64,000 nucleotides of DNA from WRGT01 sp942493035. Its GTDB lineage: Bacteria; Spirochaetota; UBA4802; UBA5550. This document shows, in pieces, positions 24,377-32,248 of this stretch (positions are counted from its first letter, which is position 1; each line of letters starts with the position of its first letter). Below the pieces are notes generated by a model that saw only the letters and a list, made by a program, of their open reading frames with translations, was not told where the DNA came from and made no database searches. The position numbers were made by a program, and so were the translations under genes. The stretch covers positions 806,001 through 870,000 of the forward strand of contig OW818666.1 in the NCBI GenBank assembly GCA_942493035.1. The letters run 5' to 3'.

Positions 24377-24968
24377 ATTTTTTTTTGGAATGAGAGAATT
24401 CATCAATAAGCATCAGTAGTTCTTTTTTACCTTCGTTGGTTTCTGATGATGTAAGAAAAATTGAATCTCTCTCTATTTCGAGTGATTTTTGAATTTCGAT
24501 AATATTTTTCTGCCTCTGATTTTTAGAAAGCTTATCGCATTTTGTAAGTGTTATGACAACTGGCACGTCGTTTTTTGCCAGGAGTTCAATAATATCTTTT
24601 TCGTAATCGCCAGCCACTCTTCTTACATCAATAAGCAGAAAAGCCAGTTTGAGGTTTTCCCTTTTTTCTATATACTCTTTAACCATGGGGAAAAGCTTTT
24701 TCCTTATATTTAAAGGGAGTTTAGCATAGCCGAAACCGGGCAGATCCACAAATGAACGGTTGTCGTTGACTATGAAAAAATTAATAGTCTGGGTAACTCC
24801 CGGACGCGAACCTGTTTTAACAAGATCTTTCTGTCCTAATATCATGTTCAGAAGTGAGGATTTTCCCACATTTGATCTTCCGAAAAAAGCAAATTCCGGG
24901 TGATCATATCCCGGAAAATGTGCAGGATTTGTACAGCTTTTAAGAAAAGAGACGCTTTTTATCTTCAT
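24351..24968 (-). CDS. engB: Ribosome biogenesis GTPase EngB/YsxC
   Basis: A 205-residue TRAFAC GTPase for large-subunit assembly. The G1 motif is GRSNVGKSSLLN, G2 is GVTQTINFF, G3 is DLPGFGYAKLP, G4 is TKCDKLS and G5 is TSSETNEG. The typical EngB C-terminal extension is slightly longer than usual (ending KKKSIAESLDT). The last 26 bp lie inside the convergent flbB gene. It directly follows rimI with no gap, so the two should be translated together. Function is secure from motifs. Confidence 0.94.
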   Translation of the reverse strand: MKIKSVSFLKSCTNPAHFPGYDHPEFAFFGRSNVGKSSLLNMILGQKDLVKTGSRPGVTQTINFFIVNDNRSFVDLPGFGYAKLPLNIRKKLFPMVKEYIEKRENLKLAFLLIDVRRVAGDYEKDIIELLAKNDVPVVITLTKCDKLSKNQRQKNIIEIQKSLEIERDSIFLTSSETNEGKKELLMLIDEFSHSKKKSIAESLDT

Positions 24969-25403
24969 TTATAATTTTTTCTCCATTAGAACCGCATCGT
25001 CATCATCGTAATATTTCTTTCTGAGCCCTGTTTTTGTAAAGCCATTATCAATATAAAAATTTATAGCATCGATATTCCTGCTTCTAACTTCCAGAAAAAT
25101 TGAGGAGAAAGGCTGTCTTGAAGTCTCTTCAATTACTGCAGAGAGTAGTTTGCGGCCAATCCCATGTCTCTGAAAAGATTTCTTTACAGCTATACTATTG
25201 AGCTGAATCTCGTCTGAAACTTTCCAGACGATTATATAGCCGGCAATTATGCTTTCATATTCACATATAAGAAAACATGAGAATTCATTTTTCAGTTCAT
25301 TCAAGAACTGGTTATAAGTCCATGATCCAATAGACTCATTTTCTATCTCAAGGACGGATTCTATATCTGTGAAAAGGGCTTTTCGTATAATAATTTTGGT
25401 CAT
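24969..25403 (-). CDS. rimI: RimI-type ribosomal protein N-acetyltransferase
   Basis: A 144-residue GNAT enzyme. The acetyl-CoA motif is KKSFQRHGIGRKLLSAVI; the RimI-specific pattern IFLEVRSRNIDAINFYIDNGF follows, with SWTYNQFLNEL near the N-terminus. RimI acetylates the N-terminal alanine of ribosomal protein S18. Its common partners tsaB and tsaD are not next to it here. Its stop abuts the engB ATG, so both belong to a small translation-related operon. The family call is firm, the exact substrate inferred. Confidence 0.88.
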   Translation of the reverse strand: MTKIIIRKALFTDIESVLEIENESIGSWTYNQFLNELKNEFSCFLICEYESIIAGYIIVWKVSDEIQLNSIAVKKSFQRHGIGRKLLSAVIEETSRQPFSSIFLEVRSRNIDAINFYIDNGFTKTGLRKKYYDDDDAVLMEKKL

Positions 25404-25478
25404 TATCTTTATATGGTCAATGCAGTAGAATTAAAACCCGGGAACAATCAGTCGAAGAGTTCAGATGCATCAGATAGT

Positions 25479-25844
25479 TTATTCTGTAAAATTTTTTAGT
25501 AGATCGAGCAGCTGTGCATGAGTAAATGGTTTTTTTAAAGTTGCATCAGCTCCAAGGTATTTAGCTGTATTCAGATAACTTTCAGAATCGATTCTTCCTC
25601 CGCCCGAGATAGCTATTAGAACTATATTGGGGTATGTTTTTTTTGCTTCAATGATGATTTCGATTCCGTCTTTATCAGGCATTATTATATCTGTAATTAA
25701 TATATCAGGGCGGAATTCATTGACCTTTTTCATCAAATCTACTCCGCTATCTGCAGCAAGGACTTCATAGTTATTCATCTCAAGAATCTCTTTCAGACTC
25801 TCTCTTATAACCATATCATCTTCAATAATTGCTATTCTCTTCAT
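25479..25844 (-). CDS. Single-domain response regulator
   Basis: A 121-residue stand-alone receiver. Acidic pocket Glu8-Asp9-Asp10, phosphoacceptor Asp52 (ILITDIIMPDKDG), the switch Ser in AISGGG and the conserved Lys in ATLKKPFTHAQ are all present. No output domain is attached, so it acts like CheY or Spo0F by binding a partner. No kinase gene is adjacent. The nearest kinase, at 1647, carries receivers of its own. A motility link is possible because the flagellar block is 1.1 kb away, but CheY-specific features were not evident. Confidence 0.85.
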   Translation of the reverse strand: MKRIAIIEDDMVIRESLKEILEMNNYEVLAADSGVDLMKKVNEFRPDILITDIIMPDKDGIEIIIEAKKTYPNIVLIAISGGGRIDSESYLNTAKYLGADATLKKPFTHAQLLDLLKNFTE

Positions 25845-26192
25845 TAATTTTATTACCAGTAAAAAAAATATTTATAAAAAAAAGACTAAAGTAACTTCTT
25901 AAAATTTCACTACCAGTTTATGAGTAGATACTGAATAAAATGTAAATATAATATCATTTTAAATATTTAGTTAAAAAAATCATTCATTTAATAATTAATT
26001 CTATTATATGCAGTATAAAAAATGTTTGTCAAGCAACTTATGCTGTGATTATGTGAATTATAGAATAAGTTTACAAGTTGATTACGGCTCTAATTGAGAG
26101 GCGGCAATTGGTGGAATCACGATTTTCTCAAGAAATGAATTTAATTAACTGATTTTGGTGATGATTAATGAGACATAATAAAAAGAGGGTAT
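25845..26192. other. Non-coding divergent gap with half type B repeat
   Basis: A lone type B arm (TTTCACTACCAGTTTATGAG) lies at about 25904-25932; the rest is AT-rich. ATGAGACATAAT, the same 12-mer as at 15242, occurs at 26168-26179, just before the ribosome site of the TPR gene. No frame is supported. It must hold promoters for both divergent genes, but none stands out. Confidence 0.5.
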
Positions 26193-26678
26193 ATGAGATT
26201 ATTTAAAATTATAATTATATTATTTGTAGTTTTAACAATGCAATCCGGATTTACAGCTGATGAGCCGACCGGTCTTGCCAATTTAAAGAAAGTAGCCGAT
26301 GATATGAAGTTTCAGAACGGGATGGAGTTTTATAAACTGGAAAAATTCGACCGTGCCCTGAGTGAATTCAATGAGTATATTGAAATATACTATGACGGTA
26401 TTCATCGTAATGAGGCTATGAGGAAAATTGCTGAAATCCATATCAGATTTTTTAACTATCAGAAGGCTATAGACGCATATAGAGCACTTTATCAGGAGTT
26501 CAGTAGTACAGATGAAGGTATTGATGCATATTTTCAGATAGGAATATGTTATAAAAAAATGGGATTTGATTCTAAAGCTGAAGGTATATTTAAGTACATA
26601 ATTGATGAACATCCCGGAACTTCAGCGTCACATAATGCTCAAATTCAGCTGGATTTATTAAAAATTACTTCTGAGTAA
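26193..26678 (+). CDS. Exported TPR protein (YbgF/BamD-like)
   Basis: A 161-residue protein with a signal peptide (hydrophobic IIIILFVVLTMQSGF, cleaved near residue 20) and three TPR-like units from residue 40 on: AMRKIAEIHIRFFNYQKAI, IDAYFQIGICYKKMGFDSKA, then a final helix after SHNAQIQ. The layout resembles the TPR parts of YbgF/CpoB or BamD, which act in the cell envelope. No lipobox is seen, so it should be periplasmic. A GAGGG ribosome site precedes the ATG. It stands upstream of the EF-G gene but has a separate promoter region from it, so they are likely independent. Confidence 0.75.
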   Translation: MRLFKIIIILFVVLTMQSGFTADEPTGLANLKKVADDMKFQNGMEFYKLEKFDRALSEFNEYIEIYYDGIHRNEAMRKIAEIHIRFFNYQKAIDAYRALYQEFSSTDEGIDAYFQIGICYKKMGFDSKAEGIFKYIIDEHPGTSASHNAQIQLDLLKITSE

Positions 26679-26685
26679 AAATAAT

Positions 26686-26714
26686 TTGACATATATTACT
26701 ATGGATTCGAATAT
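26686..26714 (+). promoter_or_regulatory. Promoter candidate for EF-G gene
   Basis: TTGACA at 26686-26691, a 17-bp spacer and GAATAT at 26709-26714. It lies just after the TPR gene stop and about 130 bp before the EF-G ATG. The -35 box is perfect, the -10 is moderate. Confidence 0.45.
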
Positions 26715-26845
26715 GCCATTCTGACTGAACTAAATTTAAAAATTTATTATTATTGTCCAGCTTTACATTAGGTAAGTATTCATAAAGCCGCTCTGGAAAA
26801 AAATAAATTAAAATAACTATGTCATTATAAACAGGTGAGGTATAT

Positions 26846-28918
26846 ATGCCATTACAAAAACTCCGTAATATTGGTATCGCAGCACATATTGATGCGGGAA
26901 AAACAACTACTACTGAGAGACTTCTTTTCTTTACTGGTGTAAACAGAAAGATGGGAGAAGTTCATGACGGTGCTGCAACAATGGATTTTATGAAACAGGA
27001 GCAGGAGAGAGGAATTACTATTGCCTCTGCTGCTATTTCCTGTCAGTGGAAAGATTATGCAATAAATATAATCGACACTCCGGGTCACGTGGATTTCACA
27101 GTTGAAGTTGAACGATCACTCCGGGTTATTGACGGTATGGTTGCACTTTTCTGTGCTGTATCAGGCGTTGAGCCTCAGAGTGAAACTGTATGGAATCAGG
27201 CAGACCGTTACAAAGTCCCCAGAATTGCATTCGTTAACAAAATGGATAGAGTAGGTGCTGATTTCAATGAAGCTGTAAGTCAGATGGACAAATATCTTGA
27301 TGCTAATCCGGTTCCTTTTCATGTTCCGATAGGTGTAGAAGAGTTTTTCCAGGGATCTATAGACGTTATAGAACGAAAAGCTTACATTTTTGAAGAATAT
27401 TTACAAAAAGAAATTGAGATACCAGCCGATTTAAAAGAACAGGTTGAAGAAGCCAGACTTTTTCTCATTGAAAAAATTGCAGATTTCAATGAAGAAATCA
27501 TGGAATTATTTCTTGATGGAAAAGAAGTAGAGACAGAGATGCTGAAGAAAGCTGCAAGAGATGTAACCTTAAAAGCACTTATAACTCCGGTGTTCTGCGG
27601 CTCTTCTTATAAAAATAAAGGTGTACACCTTCTGCTCGATGCAATAATTGATTACCTTCCATCTCCAATAGATGTAGGTTCAACAGTTGGTCTTGATATG
27701 GACAATCCTGAAAAAACTCACACTAGACATCCAAATACAAAGGATCCATTCTGTGGTCTTGCTTTTAAGCTTATCAACGATACTTATGTAGGTCAGCAGA
27801 CTTTTGTAAGAATTTATTCCGGAGAGATGAGAACCGGAATGCAGGTTTATAATTCTACAAAGGATAAAGAAGAAAGAATAGGACGTATTTTAAGAATAAA
27901 AGCTAATGACAGGGAAGATGTGGAAGTTGCAGGTCCTGGTGATATCGTTGCTCTAATCGGTATGAAATTCACAAAAACAGGGGATACTCTTTGCGATCCT
28001 GCTCACCCGCTTTATCTTGAAAACATTTTTATACCTCCGGCAGTTATAGAGTTAAAAATTACTCCTCCGACAAAAAAAGAGGATGAAAAACTTGGAGCAG
28101 GACTTAGAAAACTTACAATGGAAGATCCTTCTTTCAATGTAAGATATGATGAAGAAACAAATGAAACAATTATTTCCGGTATGGGAGAACTACATCTGGA
28201 AATCATGGTTGACAGACTTAAACATGAGTTTGGTGTTGAGGCAATTATTGGTGAACCTTCAGTTGCATTCAGAGAAGCAATAACTGCTGAATCTGAAGTG
28301 AACTACAAACATGCTAAGCAGACTGGTGGTAAGGGACAATACGCTCATGTCGTTCTAAGAGTTGAACCCAACGAAGGTAAAGGTTTTGAGTTTGTAGATC
28401 ATATCAAAGGTGGAGCAATTCCAACAGAATTTATACCATCTGTTCAGAAGGGTATTGAGCCGGTTCTTGCAAAGGGTATTCTTGCAGGATTTCCGATAGT
28501 TGATGTTAAGGTTGTTCTTCTTGATGGTTCATACCATGACGTTGACTCATCTGACATGGCTTTCCGAATCTGTGCTGCTATTGCATTTAAGCAGGCATTC
28601 CTGAAGTGTAATCCTATCCTCCTTGAGCCGTTGATGAAGCTTGAAGTTAATACTCCTGATGATTATATCGGAGATGTCATTGGTGACATCAATCGTAGAA
28701 GAGGAAAAATTGAGTCTATGAGAAGATACAGAAAAGGCGCTCAGAAGCTTAATGGTTATGTTCCTCTAATGGAAATGTTCGGATATGCAACACAGCTTCG
28801 AAATATCTCAAGCGGTAGAGCAAACTATTCAATGGAATTTCATAAGTATGTTCCTTCTCCTAAAGATGTTCAGGAAAAAGTTCTGAAGAAAATTGAAGAT
28901 AAAAAGAGTGAAAAGTAG
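26846..28918 (+). CDS. fusA: Elongation factor G
   Basis: A 690-residue translational GTPase of full length. G1 is AAHIDAGKTTTTERL, switch I carries RGITIASAA, G3 is DTPGHVDFT, G4 is VNKMDR. Domains III-V follow with ISGMGELHLEIM, KQTGGKGQYAHVVLRVEP and a C-terminal VPLMEMFGYATQLRN and SGRANYSMEF. It catalyses translocation or, with ribosome recycling factor, ribosome splitting. Spirochaetes often have two EF-G paralogues that divide these tasks; the sequence alone does not say which this is, and it is not next to rpsL/rpsG/tufA. A strong intrinsic terminator follows. Confidence 0.92.
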   Translation: MPLQKLRNIGIAAHIDAGKTTTTERLLFFTGVNRKMGEVHDGAATMDFMKQEQERGITIASAAISCQWKDYAINIIDTPGHVDFTVEVERSLRVIDGMVALFCAVSGVEPQSETVWNQADRYKVPRIAFVNKMDRVGADFNEAVSQMDKYLDANPVPFHVPIGVEEFFQGSIDVIERKAYIFEEYLQKEIEIPADLKEQVEEARLFLIEKIADFNEEIMELFLDGKEVETEMLKKAARDVTLKALITPVFCGSSYKNKGVHLLLDAIIDYLPSPIDVGSTVGLDMDNPEKTHTRHPNTKDPFCGLAFKLINDTYVGQQTFVRIYSGEMRTGMQVYNSTKDKEERIGRILRIKANDREDVEVAGPGDIVALIGMKFTKTGDTLCDPAHPLYLENIFIPPAVIELKITPPTKKEDEKLGAGLRKLTMEDPSFNVRYDEETNETIISGMGELHLEIMVDRLKHEFGVEAIIGEPSVAFREAITAESEVNYKHAKQTGGKGQYAHVVLRVEPNEGKGFEFVDHIKGGAIPTEFIPSVQKGIEPVLAKGILAGFPIVDVKVVLLDGSYHDVDSSDMAFRICAAIAFKQAFLKCNPILLEPLMKLEVNTPDDYIGDVIGDINRRRGKIESMRRYRKGAQKLNGYVPLMEMFGYATQLRNISSGRANYSMEFHKYVPSPKDVQEKVLKKIEDKKSEK

Positions 28919-28940
28919 TAATTAGTTCAATATATCTAAA

Positions 28941-28972
28941 AAAAGAGACTGCTTAGGCAGTCTCTTTTTTTT
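28941..28972 (+). terminator. Rho-independent terminator after EF-G gene
   Basis: AAAAGAGACTGC-TTAG-GCAGTCTC followed by eight T. A strong 8-bp GC-containing stem 22 bp after the stop codon. Confidence 0.9.
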
Positions 28973-29012
28973 ATTGATTACAGTAACAATTCTTTAATTT
29001 AGATTTTATCGT

Positions 29013-29036
29013 AAAAGGGACAATGGTCCCTTTTTT
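29013..29036. terminator. Second hairpin terminator downstream of EF-G gene
   Basis: AAAAGGGAC-aatg-GTCCCTTTTTT. A compact, symmetrical stem with flanking A- and T-runs that could work in both directions between the convergent EF-G and DtxR genes. Confidence 0.75.
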
Positions 29037-29060
29037 GTGTTTAAACGTTATGAAATAAAT

Positions 29061-29180
29061 CAGTAATTATTCTTAAATATAATTTTTGGTGTAAAAACAA
29101 TAATTATATATCCCCGCCGCCTCTGGCGGCGAGGATATATAGAGTTTTTTTACTCTAGAAAAGTTTAGGAATAAATACTG
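29061..29180 (+). repeat. Type A palindromic repeat
   Basis: Full element: CAGTAATTATTCTTAAATAT arm, core CCCCGCCGCCTCTGGCGGCGAGG, GTTTAGGAATAAATACTG arm. It sits between the convergent EF-G and DtxR genes, ending 7 bp before the DtxR-type stop. Confidence 0.85.
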
Positions 29181-29186
29181 AATTTA

Positions 29187-29648
29187 CTATCTGTTCAGAT
29201 ATTTAATCCAGTCCTCTTTTCTTGTCTCTTCAGAATTAATATATATAAGGAGTTTGTGAATTCTTTTGCATGTTTCCGGGGTTATATGGTGCTCTATTTT
29301 GCAAGCTTCAGCTTCAGACTGATCTTCAGGTATGTTTAAAACTCTGCTGAAAAATTCTTTTAAACAGAGATGTCTGCTTAAAACTCTGTTAGAGATTATT
29401 CCGCCTTTCACTGTCAGTTCGATGAATCCGTATTTTTCATAATCTATTAGACCGAGTTCTTTGAGCTTATTAAGAGCCGAGGTAACACTGGGCATTTTAA
29501 TCTTTAGCAGTGCTGCAATATCCTTGACTCTTACCACTCTGTTATTTTCAGAGAGGATGGCAATGGTTTCAATATAATCTTCCATATGTGGAGACAAATC
29601 AGTGCTTGCATAAAGTTTTTCAATGTCGAGTGAATAAATATCAATCAT
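29187..29648 (-). CDS. DtxR/MntR-family metal-dependent regulator
   Basis: A 153-residue regulator. The N-terminal winged helix (MEDYIETIAILSENNRVVRV, DIAALLKIKMPSVTSALNKL, GLIDYEKYGFIELT) is followed by the dimerisation and metal-binding domain, with EACKIEHHI providing Glu, Cys and His ligands. It lacks the SH3-like third domain, as in MntR. Such proteins repress manganese or iron uptake genes when metal is plentiful. No transporter gene is adjacent, so its targets are elsewhere. The ribosome site is poor, and a chimeric A/B repeat lies upstream. Confidence 0.87.
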   Translation of the reverse strand: MIDIYSLDIEKLYASTDLSPHMEDYIETIAILSENNRVVRVKDIAALLKIKMPSVTSALNKLKELGLIDYEKYGFIELTVKGGIISNRVLSRHLCLKEFFSRVLNIPEDQSEAEACKIEHHITPETCKRIHKLLIYINSEETRKEDWIKYLNR

Positions 29649-29750
29649 TATAGTTTTTTTAAAGAGTACTCCTGTTAAATGATAATATATTTAAATATTG
29701 TAAAAGAACAGATGTCAATGAAAAAAAGACTGCAAAATCCGGTGAAAAGT

Positions 29751-29854
29751 TAACTGCTTCAAAGCCGGTGGAAAATTATCCCCGCCGCCGAAGGCAGCGG
29801 GGATATATAATTTTTGTTTTTTACACTAACAATTATATTTATGAATAATTACTG
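29751..29854. repeat. Chimeric repeat: type B left half, type A right half
   Basis: The left flank TAACTGCTTCAAAGCCGGTGG is a type B arm. The core CCCCGCCGCCGAAGGCAGCGGGG and the right flank GATATATAATTTTTG...GAATAATTACTG are type A. The outer arms therefore do not pair with each other. It shows that the two families share a core and can exchange halves. Confidence 0.75.
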
Positions 29855-29886
29855 ATTTACTTTTATAAAATCCGTGTTTTGAAGAA

Positions 29887-30759
29887 TCATTTTTCAAATT
29901 TAAAATATGTTTTTTCAAGATGACTCAGATCGTTTTTTACAGAAGGGATGAGAGGGGAGTCTGCGAAATGTTTAATATTCTGTTCTGATTTACTGATGAA
30001 CGCTTTATAAAATTTTCGTGACATTTCCAGATCTTTTAGAAGAGGATCTTTTTCATAAATTTTTGCTATCAGATAAAATGCATCATCAACAGTTTCCTTT
30101 TCTTTATAATAACGTATAATTCTGATTGCAGCTTCAAGTGCCTGGTAACCCTTATTGTTGTTCAGATAAAGCTTCCCTGATGACAGTATAGCATTATCAG
30201 CTAGTTCATTGTCGGGATATGAAGATGAGAGTTTCTGATAGTATTCTATTGCATTAATCGGATCACCTTTATATCTGTATGCTTCAGCCTTATAGTACAG
30301 AGATGCCGGAAATTCGCCTGATTGTTCTTTGATTTCATCAAACTGATTTATGGCATCATCATACTGATATTTTTTTAAATGTATTTTTCCTACCCACATT
30401 CTTGCGTTATTCATAAAAGGGCTGGAAGGAAAATTTTTAATCAGGTCATTAAATCTTAAAATTGAGTGGTCAAGCAGACCGCTTTCATAAAGCTGTATAC
30501 CTGTTTTCAAAAGAACTTCATCATTGCCGGACATTGCGCTGTTTTTATTTTTATTTTCTTCATCAGCTGTTTTCTCCTGTCCGTTATTTTTATCTGCTGA
30601 CTTATCATCCGGTAAGGTTATGATTGTTTCTGCTTTTTTATTTTCAGCACTTTTCTCTTCAGTAAGAATACTGTTGATCATCTCTTCCGTTTTATGGTAA
30701 TCTTTAGAGAATGCTGGTGTTATAAACATTAACAGGAAAATAGTAATAAGCTTTTTCAT
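29887..30759 (-). CDS. Exported TPR protein, last gene of MAF operon
   Basis: A 290-residue protein with a signal peptide (LITIFLLMFITPAFS) and a low-complexity Lys/Glu/Asn/Asp region near residues 25-80. Five or so TPR units follow from residue 85 (LLKTGIQLYESGLLDHSILR, KIHLKKYQYDDAINQFDEI, ALYYKAEAYRYKGDPINAIE with minor spacing). It is likely periplasmic. Its start overlaps the preceding gene by 4 bp (ATGA). As part of the five-gene run with the MAF glycosyltransferase, it may scaffold a periplasmic complex; that is inference. I do not recognise a specific named family beyond TPR/YbgF-like. Confidence 0.75.
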   Translation of the reverse strand: MKKLITIFLLMFITPAFSKDYHKTEEMINSILTEEKSAENKKAETIITLPDDKSADKNNGQEKTADEENKNKNSAMSGNDEVLLKTGIQLYESGLLDHSILRFNDLIKNFPSSPFMNNARMWVGKIHLKKYQYDDAINQFDEIKEQSGEFPASLYYKAEAYRYKGDPINAIEYYQKLSSSYPDNELADNAILSSGKLYLNNNKGYQALEAAIRIIRYYKEKETVDDAFYLIAKIYEKDPLLKDLEMSRKFYKAFISKSEQNIKHFADSPLIPSVKNDLSHLEKTYFKFEK

Positions 30760-31415
30760 TTAATTATAATTCCGGTATCTTTATTTATCGGTTCGGGTCT
30801 TACCGTTTTATCTTTTTCAAGAATTTCGATAATATTTTTATCATTCCCTTTTTTCGGGGGATTAACTGGTTTGGTATCTTCTTTATTTATTATCATTGTT
30901 TCATTTTTATTTTCAGTAAATGATTTTTCAATTATTTTCACTGATTGATCACTCTGCATACGGTTTGTATTGTATTCTTCATCAACCGGAGTTTCAGGTT
31001 TAAACGGTTTATTCACAATATCCGGTTCAGGTATTTTGTTTTCAGATTCAATAACACTTTTGCTTAATTCCGGATTTAGGTTTTCTCTGGTTGGAAAAGC
31101 TGATTTGTTGAAGTTATTCATAGTCGATTCATTGACTATCTCGCTTTCGAGCATACTCGAAAAATCACCATCAGCTTTTTCTTTATTGATATCGATTTTA
31201 AAAGTATCATTTACAAATTCAGCGAGGGGATCACTTTTAATTTTTGCAGATTTAGTTCCCATGCTGTAACCTATATATAATCCGATCATACACATAAGAA
31301 ATATTACGAAGAAGAACGCTCTTCTTACTGTTTCAATAGTTTTAAGACTCATTGAATCAATAATTTTATTTATTGATATTATGATTGATGATAATATTTT
31401 AACAACCGGGTTCAT
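30756..31415 (-). CDS. Single-pass membrane protein with disordered tail
   Basis: A 219-residue protein with one membrane helix near residues 34-52 (FFFVIFLMCMIGLYIGYSMG) preceded by a basic cytoplasmic segment. A long polar Pro/Lys/Asn/Glu-rich region follows that looks disordered, ending KPVNPPKKGNDKNIIEILEK. I do not recognise a family. It is in tight linkage: 4 bp after the upstream gene and overlapping the TPR gene. A tether between membrane and periplasm fits the layout. Periplasmic orientation of the tail is inferred from the positive charges before the helix. Confidence 0.6.
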   Translation of the reverse strand: MNPVVKILSSIIISINKIIDSMSLKTIETVRRAFFFVIFLMCMIGLYIGYSMGTKSAKIKSDPLAEFVNDTFKIDINKEKADGDFSSMLESEIVNESTMNNFNKSAFPTRENLNPELSKSVIESENKIPEPDIVNKPFKPETPVDEEYNTNRMQSDQSVKIIEKSFTENKNETMIINKEDTKPVNPPKKGNDKNIIEILEKDKTVRPEPINKDTGIIIK

Positions 31416-31419
31416 TTTT

Positions 31420-32241
31420 TTACCTGTCTATTATGAATATAACTCTGCATTTGCTTAAATATTCAATATTTTTTTTATTACTGAACATCTTTTTTAAATC
31501 ATTATCCGAAACTACAGGATTTCCATTCATATTTTTCAGTGCTGCACAAATAAAAGGATGTTTACCTGCTTTTTTATGTTTTAAAGCATCCTTTTCAGAA
31601 TAAACATAAGAAACCGGATTGTATTTTACTGCATCGGAAGGATTGATGAAATTTTTACTGTATACTTCAAGTCCGTTTTCATTTATAATTGAAGGGATCA
31701 GCACCGGTTTGATTCCAAGGCCTCTTACATCTATAATTAATGATGTGTAAAGTGTCGAAATATCTATATCCTCACGTGCAGGGAAACTATCAGCCGGGAA
31801 GCTGTAGTTTATAGCCGTTAAAAGATATCCCAGATTAAATTCAAGTTCACATGAAGTAGTAAGGTAACCGGAAGGTCTCTCTTTATAACGTGAGTATTCC
31901 TCTAATATTTCAGGAATATTTTTTCTTACCTGCTGATCGTTCAATACCAGATCTTTAATTTTTTTTTCTGTATCTACCTGTATTCCGTTAATTATCTTAA
32001 TCGCTTCGAATAGAGCTTTTTCTTTTGATCTTTCATAAGAAATATTCCTGGCTTCAGCAATGGATAATTGTTTTCCGGTTTCCATATCAACAGGTGATCC
32101 ATGTTCGTCAATTGCCATACTGCTGCTGCCGGTAGAAACTATTTTTCCTCCGATCCAGTCAATACGTGCAGCAGTATCTGCGTAAACTGAAGATATTGAG
32201 GCAAATACAAGTATAATAATATATCGGTTTAACCTTTTCAT
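31420..32241 (-). CDS. Exported protein, LPP20/FlgT-like layout
   Basis: A 273-residue protein with a signal peptide (YIIILVFASISSVYADT). It has the pattern seen in LPP20- and FlgT-type envelope proteins: AEARNISYERSKEKALFEAI after the start, with a central LTTSCELEFNLGYLL stretch, and a C-terminal strand-rich segment ending KCRVIFIIDR. The FlgT family forms outer-ring parts of flagella in other phyla; here the similarity is a pattern match only. It lies 7 bp after the MAF gene, so a flagellum- or glycosylation-linked envelope role is plausible. Confidence in export is good, in function low. Confidence 0.55.
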   Translation of the reverse strand: MKRLNRYIIILVFASISSVYADTAARIDWIGGKIVSTGSSSMAIDEHGSPVDMETGKQLSIAEARNISYERSKEKALFEAIKIINGIQVDTEKKIKDLVLNDQQVRKNIPEILEEYSRYKERPSGYLTTSCELEFNLGYLLTAINYSFPADSFPAREDIDISTLYTSLIIDVRGLGIKPVLIPSIINENGLEVYSKNFINPSDAVKYNPVSYVYSEKDALKHKKAGKHPFICAALKNMNGNPVVSDNDLKKMFSNKKNIEYLSKCRVIFIIDR

Positions 32242-32248
32242 CGTTTGA

